Assembly: GCA_019894975.1 (NCBI GenBank)
Contig: JAGXNO010000018.1
Location: 1-63,578, forward strand
Source of the DNA: Promethearchaeota archaeon
GTDB lineage: Archaea > Asgardarchaeota > Lokiarchaeia > Sigyniarchaeales > SOKP01
Direction: 5' to 3'
DNA length: 63,578 nucleotides
Each line of letters starts with the position of its first letter. The first letter of the stretch is position 1. The notes under the pieces are model-generated. The model saw only the letters and a list, made by a program, of their open reading frames with translations. It made no database searches and was not told the DNA's origin. Shown one piece after another: positions 26,331 to 35,505 of this stretch. The position numbers were made by a program, and so were the translations under genes.

Positions 26331-27170
26331 ATGAAAGATTTTAAAGATAAAGTTGCGGTAATAACGGGGGCTGCTAGCGGTATAGGACAAGCACTTGCTT
26401 ATCAGTGCGGCAAAGAAGGGATGAAAGTAGTCATTTCTGATATTGATGAGAAACGTCTTAGAAGAACTGAACGAAAATTAAAAAGAGAAGGAACAGTTGT
26501 CTTATCGGTAATAACAGATGTTTCTAAACACGGGGATATCGAAGATTTAGCAAAAAAAACACTAGACGCTTTCGGAGCAGTACATCTTTTATTTAATAAT
26601 GCTGGAGTTGCATTGCCCAAACTTACCTGGGAATATGAATTGGATGATTGGGACTTTGTCCTAGGGATCAATTTGATGGGTGTAATCTATGGAATTCGAA
26701 CTTTTATCCCACAAATGATCAAACAAGACACTGAATGTCATGTTGTGAATATATCATCTATTGAGGGATTACTGTACAACGGTGTAGGTGGTGCTACCTA
26801 TGGTGTATGCAAACACGCCCTTGTTTTCCTTTCGGAGAGATTAACACAAGAATTAGAAGAAAATGACCATAAAATAAAAGTATCTGTAGTTTGTCCGGGA
26901 TTTGTAATGACAAATATCTTCATGTCTTCAATAAACCGTCTTCCTGAAGAAGCTAGAGATGGGTTCTTTCAATCGGAGATGGATGAGGAAACTATGGAAA
27001 ATCTCCAAGAGTTTCTTGAACAATCTCCTGGTAAAACGCCCGAAGAAGTCGCAGATATCGTATTCCAAGGAATAAAAGATGAAAAACTTTATATTTTAAC
27101 TCATAAACAGCCAATTCTAAAAGATATGCTGAAAGAAAGATATGATGCAATACTAAAGGCTTTTGATTAA
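26331..27170 (+). CDS. Short-chain dehydrogenase (SDR) B2
   Basis: The 279-residue paralogue of the gene at 24254 has TGAASGIGQ, ISDIDEKRLRR, NNAG, NISSIEG and ATYGVCKHALVF (the intact YxxxK). The C-terminus DEKLYILTHKQPILK matches B1. The MDR gene interrupts the SDR run on the other strand, so this copy has its own promoter region (26190-26330). Its last codons overlap the converging metallo-hydrolase gene by four bases. Confidence 0.87.
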   Translation: MKDFKDKVAVITGAASGIGQALAYQCGKEGMKVVISDIDEKRLRRTERKLKREGTVVLSVITDVSKHGDIEDLAKKTLDAFGAVHLLFNNAGVALPKLTWEYELDDWDFVLGINLMGVIYGIRTFIPQMIKQDTECHVVNISSIEGLLYNGVGGATYGVCKHALVFLSERLTQELEENDHKIKVSVVCPGFVMTNIFMSSINRLPEEARDGFFQSEMDEETMENLQEFLEQSPGKTPEEVADIVFQGIKDEKLYILTHKQPILKDMLKERYDAILKAFD

Positions 27171-28123
27171 GTTTCTTTTAGAAAGTAGAGTTTATTATTT
27201 TTTTCAATTCTTTTTATTTTCCCTTGGTTTTCCAAATAAATTAGATGACTTAGTACTTCACTAAGAGCTAGCAGTGTGTTTAATCCATCTAGATCTTCTC
27301 CGAAGTGAATTTGTGAAATTCTGTAAGGAGTTAAAGCATTATTTTCAATTACTTTTGAAACTTCAGATAACCGATTATCATGATGTTGTTTCATTTCTAA
27401 GATTCTTTGATGAGGATTATAAATTATCTCTTGATGTGCGGGAAATATTATTTTGGGATCCAGTTTATCAATTTTATCTAAGGATTTCAAATATAGGTCT
27501 AAAATATTTGTGAAATCAAATTTTTTTTCAATTATAGGGTTTATCCTAGAAGTGCCTATATTAGGAGTAATTCTTGAAAGGATATGATCTCCTGCAAATA
27601 GATGACGATTACTTTCCTCAAACACACAGATATGTCCTAAACTATGGCCTGGTGTCCAGATAAATTTTAGGTTAGTTGAATCAAATTTAATTTCATCGTT
27701 ATCGTTTAAAATTCTGTCCGGTTTAATATAAGGTATCATTCTATGCATATTTGTTGAAAAACCAAACATAGTTTTTGCCATTTCTTCAGTAATTCCGTAT
27801 TTCATTGTAAGGGACTTTAATTCATCAGCAGAATTTTTAATTTCATCTTCATTTTTAGGATCAGTCATCCATTTTATTGTATCATGAGTGATTTCATGCA
27901 TTAATACTTGAATATCGGGATTCTTATGTTTGATTTCTTCCATTAAGCCTACGTGGTCTGGATGATCGTGGGTAATAATAAGGTAATCAATGTCATTGAT
28001 TGATAGATTTAGTTTTTTTAGCTCAGAAAAGAATTTTCTCTTCCAATCAGGGAAATTTAAACCAGCATCGACTAGGATATGGGTATCATCAATTTTAAAT
28101 AGATACATGCACACAAATCGCAA
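27167..28123 (-). CDS. MBL-fold metallo-hydrolase
   Basis: The metallo-beta-lactamase fold has all metal motifs: THDHPDH, WTPGHSLGH, AGDH and FPAHQ, followed by a C-terminal helical domain with a winged-helix look (LTPYRISQIHFG to YLENQGKIKRIEKNNKLYFL). This is the thioesterase/glyoxalase II-like branch, and hydrolysis of an acyl-CoA or other thioester is possible. The TTG at 28121-28123 is the first ordinary start, but conserved-looking coding sequence continues upstream (SEIDGVYRFQIDFPSSFG) to about 28192 without ATG, GTG or TTG. The true N-terminus is therefore unclear. Confidence 0.82.
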   Translation of the reverse strand: MRFVCMYLFKIDDTHILVDAGLNFPDWKRKFFSELKKLNLSINDIDYLIITHDHPDHVGLMEEIKHKNPDIQVLMHEITHDTIKWMTDPKNEDEIKNSADELKSLTMKYGITEEMAKTMFGFSTNMHRMIPYIKPDRILNDNDEIKFDSTNLKFIWTPGHSLGHICVFEESNRHLFAGDHILSRITPNIGTSRINPIIEKKFDFTNILDLYLKSLDKIDKLDPKIIFPAHQEIIYNPHQRILEMKQHHDNRLSEVSKVIENNALTPYRISQIHFGEDLDGLNTLLALSEVLSHLIYLENQGKIKRIEKNNKLYFLKET

Positions 28124-28447
28124 TCCAAATGAAGAGGGAAAATCAATCTGAAATCGGTATACCCCATCGATTTCACTGACTTCAGAGTTTATCTTATAGG
28201 AAAACAGGATAATCCATCCATTTAGTTAATCTTTGAATGTAAATTTACTAAGCAATTTTTAGTTTGTCATTTTATCTTTTCAACTTTGTCATAAAAACCA
28301 TAAATTGATTATCAGAACAAATAGAATATATAAAAGAAATTTGATAATTTTATAAGTTCTACTTATTTTACCAAATAAATTATTTTAGTAAATTTTTTGA
28401 ATTAACAACACATATACTAATATAGAATTTATTTAAAGGAAATTACT

Positions 28448-28834
28448 ATGAAAAGTATTCAAGAAAGTCTGATTACACGTGTAATTGCACCCGCTAGAGT
28501 TGATAATAAGATTAACGCTCTAAAGTGTAATACATGTGGTAATATTAGATATCCGCAAAGAACTTATTGCAATAGATGCCAAGGTACAGATTTTTCTCCT
28601 ATATTATTTGAACCTAAAGGCGAGGTTATAACATTTTCGTCAACTTACAAGAAGAAGGCTACGGATAAGCAACGAGTTTTTGGATCTGCGAGACTCTATA
28701 CCGCAGATGGGAAAGATTCCATTGGAGTAAGTGGCACTTTTGATGTGGAAGGTATCGATGATTTAAAAATTGGGGATAAAGTCGAATTAGTCCCAAATGA
28801 CCAATATAATATATTTAAAAAAATAGAGGAATAG
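28448..28834 (+). CDS. DUF35 zinc-ribbon OB-fold protein, thiolase partner
   Basis: The 128-residue protein has an N-terminal helix, a zinc ribbon (CNTCGNIRYPQRTYCNRC, residues about 31-48) and an OB-fold domain (GEVITFSSTYK to GDKVELVP). DUF35 proteins form complexes with thiolase-fold enzymes, either bridging thiolase and HMG-CoA synthase in archaea or completing steroid-type aldolases in bacteria. The stop lies four bases before the next start, and that gene is an SCP-x-type thiolase, so the two products very probably form a complex. Confidence 0.9.
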   Translation: MKSIQESLITRVIAPARVDNKINALKCNTCGNIRYPQRTYCNRCQGTDFSPILFEPKGEVITFSSTYKKKATDKQRVFGSARLYTADGKDSIGVSGTFDVEGIDDLKIGDKVELVPNDQYNIFKKIEE

Positions 28835-28838
28835 AAAA

Positions 28839-30059
28839 ATGAATAAAGTCGCAGTAGTAGGTGCGGGAATGTCTCCCTTTGGAAGACTCGATGCACTCTT
28901 GTATCAAGAAATTGGAAGACCTGCTGTTAATGATGCTATTGAAAATGCCGGAATTGATCGTAAATTGGTCGAAAGTTGTTATTATGGTAGTTGTGGAGGA
29001 GTTGGTGTTGGCCATGAAATTATGAGTGAAGCAGGAATGATCGGAATTCCGATTACGAGAGTGGTAAACGCTTGCTCATCTGGTTCTAATGCTTTCCGAT
29101 TAGCTTTTATGGACATAGCTTCAGGAATGAGTGACTGTGTAATGGCCATGGGAATCGAAAAGATGAAAGATGTATCTATGGGTATGGTTGGAGGTGGAAC
29201 CCGGTTTCAAATTGAAGCAAAAGCTTTTAGCCATGGTTCCCCAATGCCAGGTGGTGGCGGCGGTGGAATGCCTGCAGGTTTTGCCTTTATGGGAAGAGCT
29301 CATATGAAAGAATATGGTTCAACAAAAGAAGATTTTGCAAATATAGTAGTAAAGAGTAGAAGAAATGGCGCAAAGAATTCTAAAGCAGAATTTCAAAATA
29401 AAATGACCTTAGATGAGGTCTTAGATGATGTCATGATAAATGATCCACTAACCAGATCGCAATGTTGCCCCCGTACAGATGGAGCTGCAGCTGTGGTGTT
29501 GATGAGCGAGGATTTTGTCAAAAAACATAATATTGAAACTCCTATTTGGGTTAAGGGGAGTGCCATGGGAAGTAATATGGGTGGAGCAAATGAGAGACGC
29601 TTTTATCAAGAAACTGGTAGTTGGTATGGCCCAGGAATAGTCACTGATTATTTTACGGCACAGCAAGTATATAAAATGGCCAAAGTTGAACCTAAAGACT
29701 TCTATGATAGAGGATTTGTTGAGTGTCATGACTGCTTCTCAGTTTCAGAGCTTGTTCATTATGAAGATTTCGGCTTCTGTAAAAAAGGTGAAGGTTCTGC
29801 CATGATAAACGATGGGGTGGTAGAAATTGATGGGGATCTTCCAGTTAACCCTAGTGGTGGTTTATTATCTGTTGGTCATCCCCTTGGAGCGACAGGCACA
29901 CGACAAGTAGCTGAAATCTTTTGGCAAATGACAAAAGATAAGGAAGTTGCAAAACGTCAAGTACCAGATAAACATCTTGAGCTTGGTCTTCAGCATACTT
30001 TAGGACAACCTGGATTGGGTTTCACTAACGTAATGCATGTCTTTTCACGAGATCTCTAA
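28839..30059 (+). CDS. SCP-x-type 3-ketoacyl-CoA thiolase
   Basis: The 406-residue thiolase has nucleophile Cys79 in VVNACSSGS, the SCP-x hallmark HDCF (297-300) in VECHDCFSVSEL, GHPLGATG (His347), and a C-terminal LQHTLGQPG like the LQHNLG of animal SCP-x instead of the usual CxGGG loop. This places it with the sterol-carrier-protein x thiolases, which cleave branched or sterol side-chain 3-ketoacyl-CoA. It lacks a fused SCP2 domain. A Gly-rich insertion (PGGGGGGMPAG, about 137-147) is unusual. It is translationally coupled to the DUF35 gene. Confidence 0.88.
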   Translation: MNKVAVVGAGMSPFGRLDALLYQEIGRPAVNDAIENAGIDRKLVESCYYGSCGGVGVGHEIMSEAGMIGIPITRVVNACSSGSNAFRLAFMDIASGMSDCVMAMGIEKMKDVSMGMVGGGTRFQIEAKAFSHGSPMPGGGGGGMPAGFAFMGRAHMKEYGSTKEDFANIVVKSRRNGAKNSKAEFQNKMTLDEVLDDVMINDPLTRSQCCPRTDGAAAVVLMSEDFVKKHNIETPIWVKGSAMGSNMGGANERRFYQETGSWYGPGIVTDYFTAQQVYKMAKVEPKDFYDRGFVECHDCFSVSELVHYEDFGFCKKGEGSAMINDGVVEIDGDLPVNPSGGLLSVGHPLGATGTRQVAEIFWQMTKDKEVAKRQVPDKHLELGLQHTLGQPGLGFTNVMHVFSRDL

Positions 30060-30200
30060 ATTTTATAATTTTTTATTTAATTTTCTTTTGTTTTCTATTT
30101 TTGAATTCCCTATTATTCAAAATCTATAAATAGAATTCTATCTAATTGTATCTCTAACCATAATAGATTGAAAAAGTAAAAGTTAAAGTGAAAACTTGAA

Positions 30201-31049
30201 ATGTCATATAAGGATTATAAGCTTCTAAAGATTCGAGTTAACCGAGGAGTTCTTTTCGCTACTATTGATAATCCCCCGATTAATTTATTAACTAACGAAC
30301 TTTATGGGGAATTCGGAAAACTAGCAGAGGAAGTTTCCAACGATGACAATGTAAAAGTGATTGTCTTTGACAGTGCTGATCCTGATTATTTTATTTGCCA
30401 TTATGATGTAAGTCTCCTTTTACTATATCCAGACAAAGCCCCACCAAAACCTACTGAGCTGCATTTTGGTCATCAAATGCAGGAAATATATCGGACTATG
30501 CCAAAGATTTCAATTGCAAAAATTGAAGGTCGAGTAAGAGGTGGAGGAAGCGAATTTGTCTTGTCACTCGATATGAGATTTGGAGCTATTGGAAAGGCAA
30601 TTTTAAGTCAGTTAGAAATTCCATTGGGTATTATCCCAGGAGGAGGAGGAACTCAAAGGCTCCCTCGTCTTGTAGGGAGATCTCGAGCCATGGAAATAGT
30701 AGTAGGAGGGGGAGATTATTCTGCAGACATAGCGGAGAAATATGGTTATATAAATCGTGCCCTTCCCCCTGAAGAAATTACACCCTTCGTAGAGGAACTT
30801 GCGTATCGAATAGCATCTTACCCCGCAGAAACAATCGCAGCAGCAAAGAAAGCTGTACTAGTTGCCTTAGAAAAACCTGTTGAGGAGGGTTTGTTAGAAG
30901 AACAACATCTCTTTAATTTGACATGTACATCATCTGCTGCTAAAGAGAGAATGAAGTTATTCCTTGAATTAGGTGGTCAAACGCGGGAAGGAGAACTTAA
31001 AGTTTCAAAATGGGTTAAAAAACTTACTGAAAAGCTTGAGAAAAAATAA
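30201..31049 (+). CDS. Enoyl-CoA hydratase/isomerase, copy 1
   Basis: The 282-residue crotonase has an oxyanion-hole and catalytic region RGGGSEFVLSLDMRF, with the first catalytic Glu in GGGSE and the second in QLEIPLGIIPGGGG. Both glutamates of a true hydratase are therefore present. The C-terminal helices (EEQHLFNLT) complete the fold. It hydrates enoyl-CoA in beta-oxidation. It is first of three tandem crotonase genes, with 120 bases to the next. Start ATG at 30201. Confidence 0.9.
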   Translation: MSYKDYKLLKIRVNRGVLFATIDNPPINLLTNELYGEFGKLAEEVSNDDNVKVIVFDSADPDYFICHYDVSLLLLYPDKAPPKPTELHFGHQMQEIYRTMPKISIAKIEGRVRGGGSEFVLSLDMRFGAIGKAILSQLEIPLGIIPGGGGTQRLPRLVGRSRAMEIVVGGGDYSADIAEKYGYINRALPPEEITPFVEELAYRIASYPAETIAAAKKAVLVALEKPVEEGLLEEQHLFNLTCTSSAAKERMKLFLELGGQTREGELKVSKWVKKLTEKLEKK

Positions 31050-31169
31050 CTTATCATTGAATGATTTATCTACTATATTTTCTTCCTTATTCTGAGATTA
31101 TAGAAAAAACTTCTTATTTGATAATAAGTCAAAAATATTATTACAATCAAAAAAATCGTGATCAAAAAA

Positions 31170-32021
31170 ATGGAATATAAAGATTATAAAGTATGGAACA
31201 TTGAAGTGAAAAATAGTGTAGCATGGGTTACAATTGATAATCCCCCTGTGAACCTGATTAATATGGATTTCTTGGCAGACATGGATCGGTTTTTCAATGA
31301 AGTTAAAAAAGATGATGATGTAAAGGTAATAGTCTTTCAAAGTGCAGACCCTGATATTTTTATTTCACATTTCGATGTTACTGCTTTAACTGATTTTCCA
31401 GAAGAGCCTGGACCTATAGCTACAGAATTACAAGGCTGGAAAAAGTATTTTATGGATTTTCGGACATTATCTAAGGTTACAATCGCAAAAATCGAGGGAA
31501 TCACTGGAGGGGGAGGAAATGAGTTTGCTTTATCGATGGATATGAGATTTGGTGCAATTGGTAAAGCTGTATTCTCACAGACTGAAGCGGCAGTAGGAAT
31601 CATCGCAGGAGGTGGTGGCACACATTGGCTTACACGATTAATGGGGAGGTCTCGAGCATTAGAAGCCATGTTAGGTCTTTTACCTTATTCAGCAAAAATG
31701 GCAGAACGTTATGGATGGATTAATAGAGCACTCCCAGCGGATAAGATTGGTCCGTTCGTAGAGATGCTAGCTAACAGTATAGCATATGTTTCAGCTGAGA
31801 CAATTGCCCTTGTTAAAAGATCTGTGGTCGTGGCTGAAGAAATGTCCAGAGAGAAAGGATTACTTGAGGAAGGTCATCTTTTTGCTATAGCAGCATCAGC
31901 ATTAGATTCTAAAGGAAGAATGAATGAAGCTCTTGAATCTGGTTTGCAAACACGTGAAGCCGAATTAGGCCCAAAGCGAAGATTAGAGGAAATGAAGAAA
32001 CTTTTAGGCGATATATTCTAA
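31170..32021 (+). CDS. Enoyl-CoA hydratase/isomerase, copy 2
   Basis: The 283-residue crotonase has TGGGGNEFALSMDMRF and FSQTEAAVGIIAGGGG, so both catalytic glutamates are kept. The start at 31170 (MEYKDYKVW) aligns with the MSYKDYKLL start of copy 1. The GTGATC at 31158, which could be read as a GTG start, is better seen as the ribosome-binding site. It differs from copy 1 around the acyl pocket (PEEPGPIATELQGWKK), suggesting a different chain specificity. Confidence 0.9.
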   Translation: MEYKDYKVWNIEVKNSVAWVTIDNPPVNLINMDFLADMDRFFNEVKKDDDVKVIVFQSADPDIFISHFDVTALTDFPEEPGPIATELQGWKKYFMDFRTLSKVTIAKIEGITGGGGNEFALSMDMRFGAIGKAVFSQTEAAVGIIAGGGGTHWLTRLMGRSRALEAMLGLLPYSAKMAERYGWINRALPADKIGPFVEMLANSIAYVSAETIALVKRSVVVAEEMSREKGLLEEGHLFAIAASALDSKGRMNEALESGLQTREAELGPKRRLEEMKKLLGDIF

Positions 32022-32144
32022 TTTTTTTTACTTTCTGTTTTTTTAATTAAGTGTTCTAACTACTAAAATTAAGTTCATAAAATAAGAATCTTTATGAATA
32101 GTTAAACAATCAATAGTCAATAGAATTTGAGAGGAAAAAAAGAA

Positions 32145-33014
32145 ATGAGTTATGATGGCTTTAAATTATTTAAAGTGAGAGTAGATAAGGGAGTTGCATT
32201 TGTAACAATTGATAATCCACCAATGAATCTTTTGAATATGCAAATGATAATGGAATTTGGTATGCTTGCGACTACTGTTAGGAATGATGACAATGTTCGT
32301 GTTATTGTATTTGATAGTGCTGATCCCGACTTCTTTATAGCTCACTTTGATGTCCAAGGATTAGTGGTAATGCCTGATGAAGCAGCACCAAAAAAGACGA
32401 GTATTGAAGGTACCGTTCATTCGATCAATGAAGCATATCGTACCATGCCTAAGATTTCCATTGCAAAAGTCGAAGGCGTAGTACGCGGTGGCGGATTTGA
32501 ATTTATTCAAAGCTTCGATATGATTTTTGGAGAAAAGGGAAAAGCTATATTTGCTCAACCAGAAATTGGGGTAGGAATTATACCGGGAGGAGGAGGAACA
32601 ATTAGAATTCCTCGCGAGGTTGGTCGAAGAAGAGCAATGGAAATTGTAGTTGGAGGACATGATTTCCCTGCAGAGACAGCAGAACTTTATGGCTTAATAA
32701 ATCGTGCCCTTCCTCCAGATAAATTAACCCTTTATGTTGAAAATTTAGCTTATAGAATTGCGGGATTCCCTGCTGAATCGATAGCTACAGCAAAACAATC
32801 CGTATTGGCAGGAGTAGATTTACCTCTTGAAACAGCACTTTTGGAAGAGCAATATTTGTTTGGTCAGGCTGTTGCATTACCCACCTCGAAAGCGAGAATG
32901 AAGATGTTTTTAAGTCTTGAGGGACAATCTCGTGAACTAGAAGCTAACATTAATACACTGCTTGATGAACAAGAAGAAAATCCCTTCGCAATATTCGAGG
33001 AAAAAGAGGAGTGA
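32145..33014 (+). CDS. Enoyl-CoA hydratase/isomerase, copy 3
   Basis: The 289-residue crotonase has RGGGFEFIQSFDMIF and AQPEIGVGIIPGGGG, so both catalytic glutamates are present. The start at 32145 (MSYDGFKLF) aligns with the other two copies and follows GAGAGGAAAAAAAG; the TTG at 32127 is an alternative. An acidic tail (EEQEENPFAIFEEKEE) is unique to this copy. It converges with the racemase/CoA-transferase gene 40 bases on. Confidence 0.9.
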   Translation: MSYDGFKLFKVRVDKGVAFVTIDNPPMNLLNMQMIMEFGMLATTVRNDDNVRVIVFDSADPDFFIAHFDVQGLVVMPDEAAPKKTSIEGTVHSINEAYRTMPKISIAKVEGVVRGGGFEFIQSFDMIFGEKGKAIFAQPEIGVGIIPGGGGTIRIPREVGRRRAMEIVVGGHDFPAETAELYGLINRALPPDKLTLYVENLAYRIAGFPAESIATAKQSVLAGVDLPLETALLEEQYLFGQAVALPTSKARMKMFLSLEGQSRELEANINTLLDEQEENPFAIFEEKEE

Positions 33015-33054
33015 GTAAGGAAACGAACAAAAAATAAAATTATTTAGAATTTAA

Positions 33055-34278
33055 TTAAATTACCTTATTTTTTTTAAAATTTTCAATATCTTCCTCAGAA
33101 TAATTAAGCGATTCTAAAATTTCCTCTGTCTGTTGTCCAGTTTTAGGAGCTAGGCTTCGTATTTGAGGAGGTGTTCGCGACATTTTGATGGGAGATGCTA
33201 AATTCTGAATTTCACCAAATACTGGATGCTTCATTTTCACAATCATATTACGGGCTTTAATTTGAGGATCATCACATGCTTCAAAATAATTTTTGACAGG
33301 GGAGATACATGTATCAAAATTTTTAAAGACTTCAAGCCATTCCCCTTGCGTTTTCTTAAGAAATTCATTTTCTAATTCCTTAAAGACTTTTTCCTTTTCT
33401 TCTCCTTGTACCCACATTTTAGATTTTAAGTCGTTACGATTTAATCCGTCACACAATCCTTGCCAAAATTTCGGTTCCATAGCTCCAACAGCGATATATC
33501 TATCATCTTTGGTTTTGTAAGCACAATAATATGGTGAACCTCCTCCTGTTTTCGCCCTTTTTTCTGGTTGTTCTGGTTTCTCTCTTAAATCTCTTACAAA
33601 CTTAGCTGCAGCAGCCAATGGATTGAAAAAGAAAACAGAATCAGTCATTGAAATGTCAACATATTGACCTTTTTTTTCAGGATTATTTTCCCTCTCAAAT
33701 AGAGCACTTAATATCCCGATAACAGATACTAATGCTCCACCGATATCACCTACTGAAACTCCAGGGGGTATTGGCCTTCGTTCTTTATCATCCTTACCTA
33801 ATTCATATCTTTCTCTTGTCGCATCTAATACTCCCGCAACTGCAATGTAATTAATATCGTGCCCTGCAATTTGTTCGTAAGGTCCATCTTGTCCATAACC
33901 CGTCATTGAACAACAGATTATTGATGGATTTATTGCAGATAAGGTTTTATAATCAATTTTTAGCCGTTCCATAACTTTTGGCCTAAAAGTATCCATTACA
34001 ACATCGGCTTTTTTTACCAGCTCATAAAATATCTTTCTAGCCTCTTCAGATTTCAAATTTAGGGTAATTGACTTCTTGTTTCTCATAAGTACCGCATTAA
34101 AAGCACTCTCTCGGTAATTATCCTTCTGAAAAAAGGGAGGTAGATTACTCATCATATCATTCGGGTTTTCTACCCTAATAACATTAGCTCCGAGATCAGA
34201 TAAGATCATTGTACAGTAAGGTCCGGGAAGCATACGTGATAAATCTAAAATTGTGATATTTTCTAAAGGTAATGTCAT
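33055..34278 (-). CDS. Class III CoA-transferase family, alpha-methylacyl-CoA racemase-like
   Basis: The CaiB/BaiF fold of about 407 residues begins LPLENITILDLSRMLPGPYC and contains MTGYGQDGP followed by AGHDINYIAVAGVL (His140, Asp141). That combination is the usual pattern of alpha-methylacyl-CoA racemase (AMACR), which inverts the 2-methyl stereocentre so that branched chains can enter beta-oxidation. Formyl-CoA-transferase-like activity cannot be excluded. I placed the start at the ATG at 34278; an in-frame ATG at 34326 would add 16 basic residues not typical for the family. Confidence 0.82.
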   Translation of the reverse strand: MTLPLENITILDLSRMLPGPYCTMILSDLGANVIRVENPNDMMSNLPPFFQKDNYRESAFNAVLMRNKKSITLNLKSEEARKIFYELVKKADVVMDTFRPKVMERLKIDYKTLSAINPSIICCSMTGYGQDGPYEQIAGHDINYIAVAGVLDATRERYELGKDDKERRPIPPGVSVGDIGGALVSVIGILSALFERENNPEKKGQYVDISMTDSVFFFNPLAAAAKFVRDLREKPEQPEKRAKTGGGSPYYCAYKTKDDRYIAVGAMEPKFWQGLCDGLNRNDLKSKMWVQGEEKEKVFKELENEFLKKTQGEWLEVFKNFDTCISPVKNYFEACDDPQIKARNMIVKMKHPVFGEIQNLASPIKMSRTPPQIRSLAPKTGQQTEEILESLNYSEEDIENFKKNKVI

Positions 34279-34394
34279 AAATATCAAAATCCTTGAGTAA
34301 TTTTTTAATTTACTAATTTTAATCAAAAAAAAATAAGGAATAAATACATAAAGAACTTGCTTTAGCTCTCCAATTCTTATTTGTTCATCTTTAT

Positions 34395-35441
34395 ATGATT
34401 AAAAAGATTATAATTCCTATGATGAAAGCGATTGTATGGACAAAGTACGGACCACCGGATGTTCTTCAGCTCAAGGAAGTAGAAAAACCTACTCCCAAGG
34501 ATAATGAAATTCTGGTAAAAATACATGCGACAACAGTAACATCAGGAGACTGTGAACAACGAAGTCTCAAATTATCAATCTTATATCGACTCTTCATGCG
34601 ACTATATATTGGTCTCAGAAAACCAAAGAGAATAACTATATTAGGGATGGAGTTATCTGGGGAAATTGAATCAGTAGGAAAAGATGTAACACTATTTAAG
34701 GAGGGTGACCAAGTTTTTGCAGCTACTGGTTTTGTTGGTATGGGTGCTTGTGCTGAGTATATATGTCTGTCTGAAAAACCTGAAGAAGGGGATAGTACGA
34801 ACAGTAGTCAGGTGGCAATAAAACCGGTCAATATGACCCATGAAGAAGCTGCCCCCGTTCCTGTTGGAGGCCTTGAAGCATTGAATTTTCTTAGAAAAGG
34901 AAATATCCAAAACGGACAGAAGGTTCTGATTAATGGTGCGGGTGGAACTATAGGTACTTTTGCCATACAGCTTGCCAAGTACTTTGGGGCCGAAGTGATT
35001 GGAGTGGAGAGCACAGATAAATTGGACATGCTGCGCTCCATTGGTGCAGACCAGGTCATTGATTACACTCAAGAAGATTTCAACAAAAGTGGTGAGAATT
35101 ATGATTTTATTCTTGACGTGGTAAGCAAGAGTTCGTTTTCAGAGAGTATAAATTCGCTAAAAGAAAACGGATGCTATCTTATAGCTAACCCTGGGTTGTC
35201 ACAGAGGATTCGAGGACGAAAGATTTCAAAGAAAAGCAACAAGAAAGTTTTTTTCGGAGCAACATACCCTAAGACTGAAGATTTACTTTTCCTCAAAAGA
35301 CTTATTGAGGCGGGGAAGATAAAATCGGTCATAGATAGATGCTATCCTTTGGAACAAACCGCCGAAGCCCACAAGTATGTTGAAACAGGAGAAAAAAAGG
35401 GACATGTAATCATAACTGTAGTACATGATAACAAAACCTAA
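34395..35441 (+). CDS. Zinc-free MDR oxidoreductase (quinone-reductase-like)
   Basis: The medium-chain dehydrogenase fold has no catalytic zinc cysteines (the N-terminal domain reads VTSGDCEQRSLKLS). The NADP-type Rossmann motif is INGAGGTIGTFAIQLAKYFGAEVIGV, minus a few residues of the usual spacing. Such proteins reduce quinones, enals or enoyl-CoA with NADPH. The family normally begins at MKAIVWTKYGPP, which is the ATG at 34422, so the true start may be there. It is divergent from the racemase gene. Confidence 0.85.
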   Translation: MIKKIIIPMMKAIVWTKYGPPDVLQLKEVEKPTPKDNEILVKIHATTVTSGDCEQRSLKLSILYRLFMRLYIGLRKPKRITILGMELSGEIESVGKDVTLFKEGDQVFAATGFVGMGACAEYICLSEKPEEGDSTNSSQVAIKPVNMTHEEAAPVPVGGLEALNFLRKGNIQNGQKVLINGAGGTIGTFAIQLAKYFGAEVIGVESTDKLDMLRSIGADQVIDYTQEDFNKSGENYDFILDVVSKSSFSESINSLKENGCYLIANPGLSQRIRGRKISKKSNKKVFFGATYPKTEDLLFLKRLIEAGKIKSVIDRCYPLEQTAEAHKYVETGEKKGHVIITVVHDNKT

Positions 35442-35505
35442 CAGAGAGTAAAATTTTTCTTGTTTTTTATTAAAAAAATAAGGAGTATAGAAAAAGAAAT
35501 CTTTT

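Noticed and set aside
28448..30059. Mevalonate-pathway thiolase-DUF35-HMG-CoA synthase operon
   Set aside because: No HMG-CoA synthase gene is adjacent, and the thiolase has the SCP-x HDCF motif.
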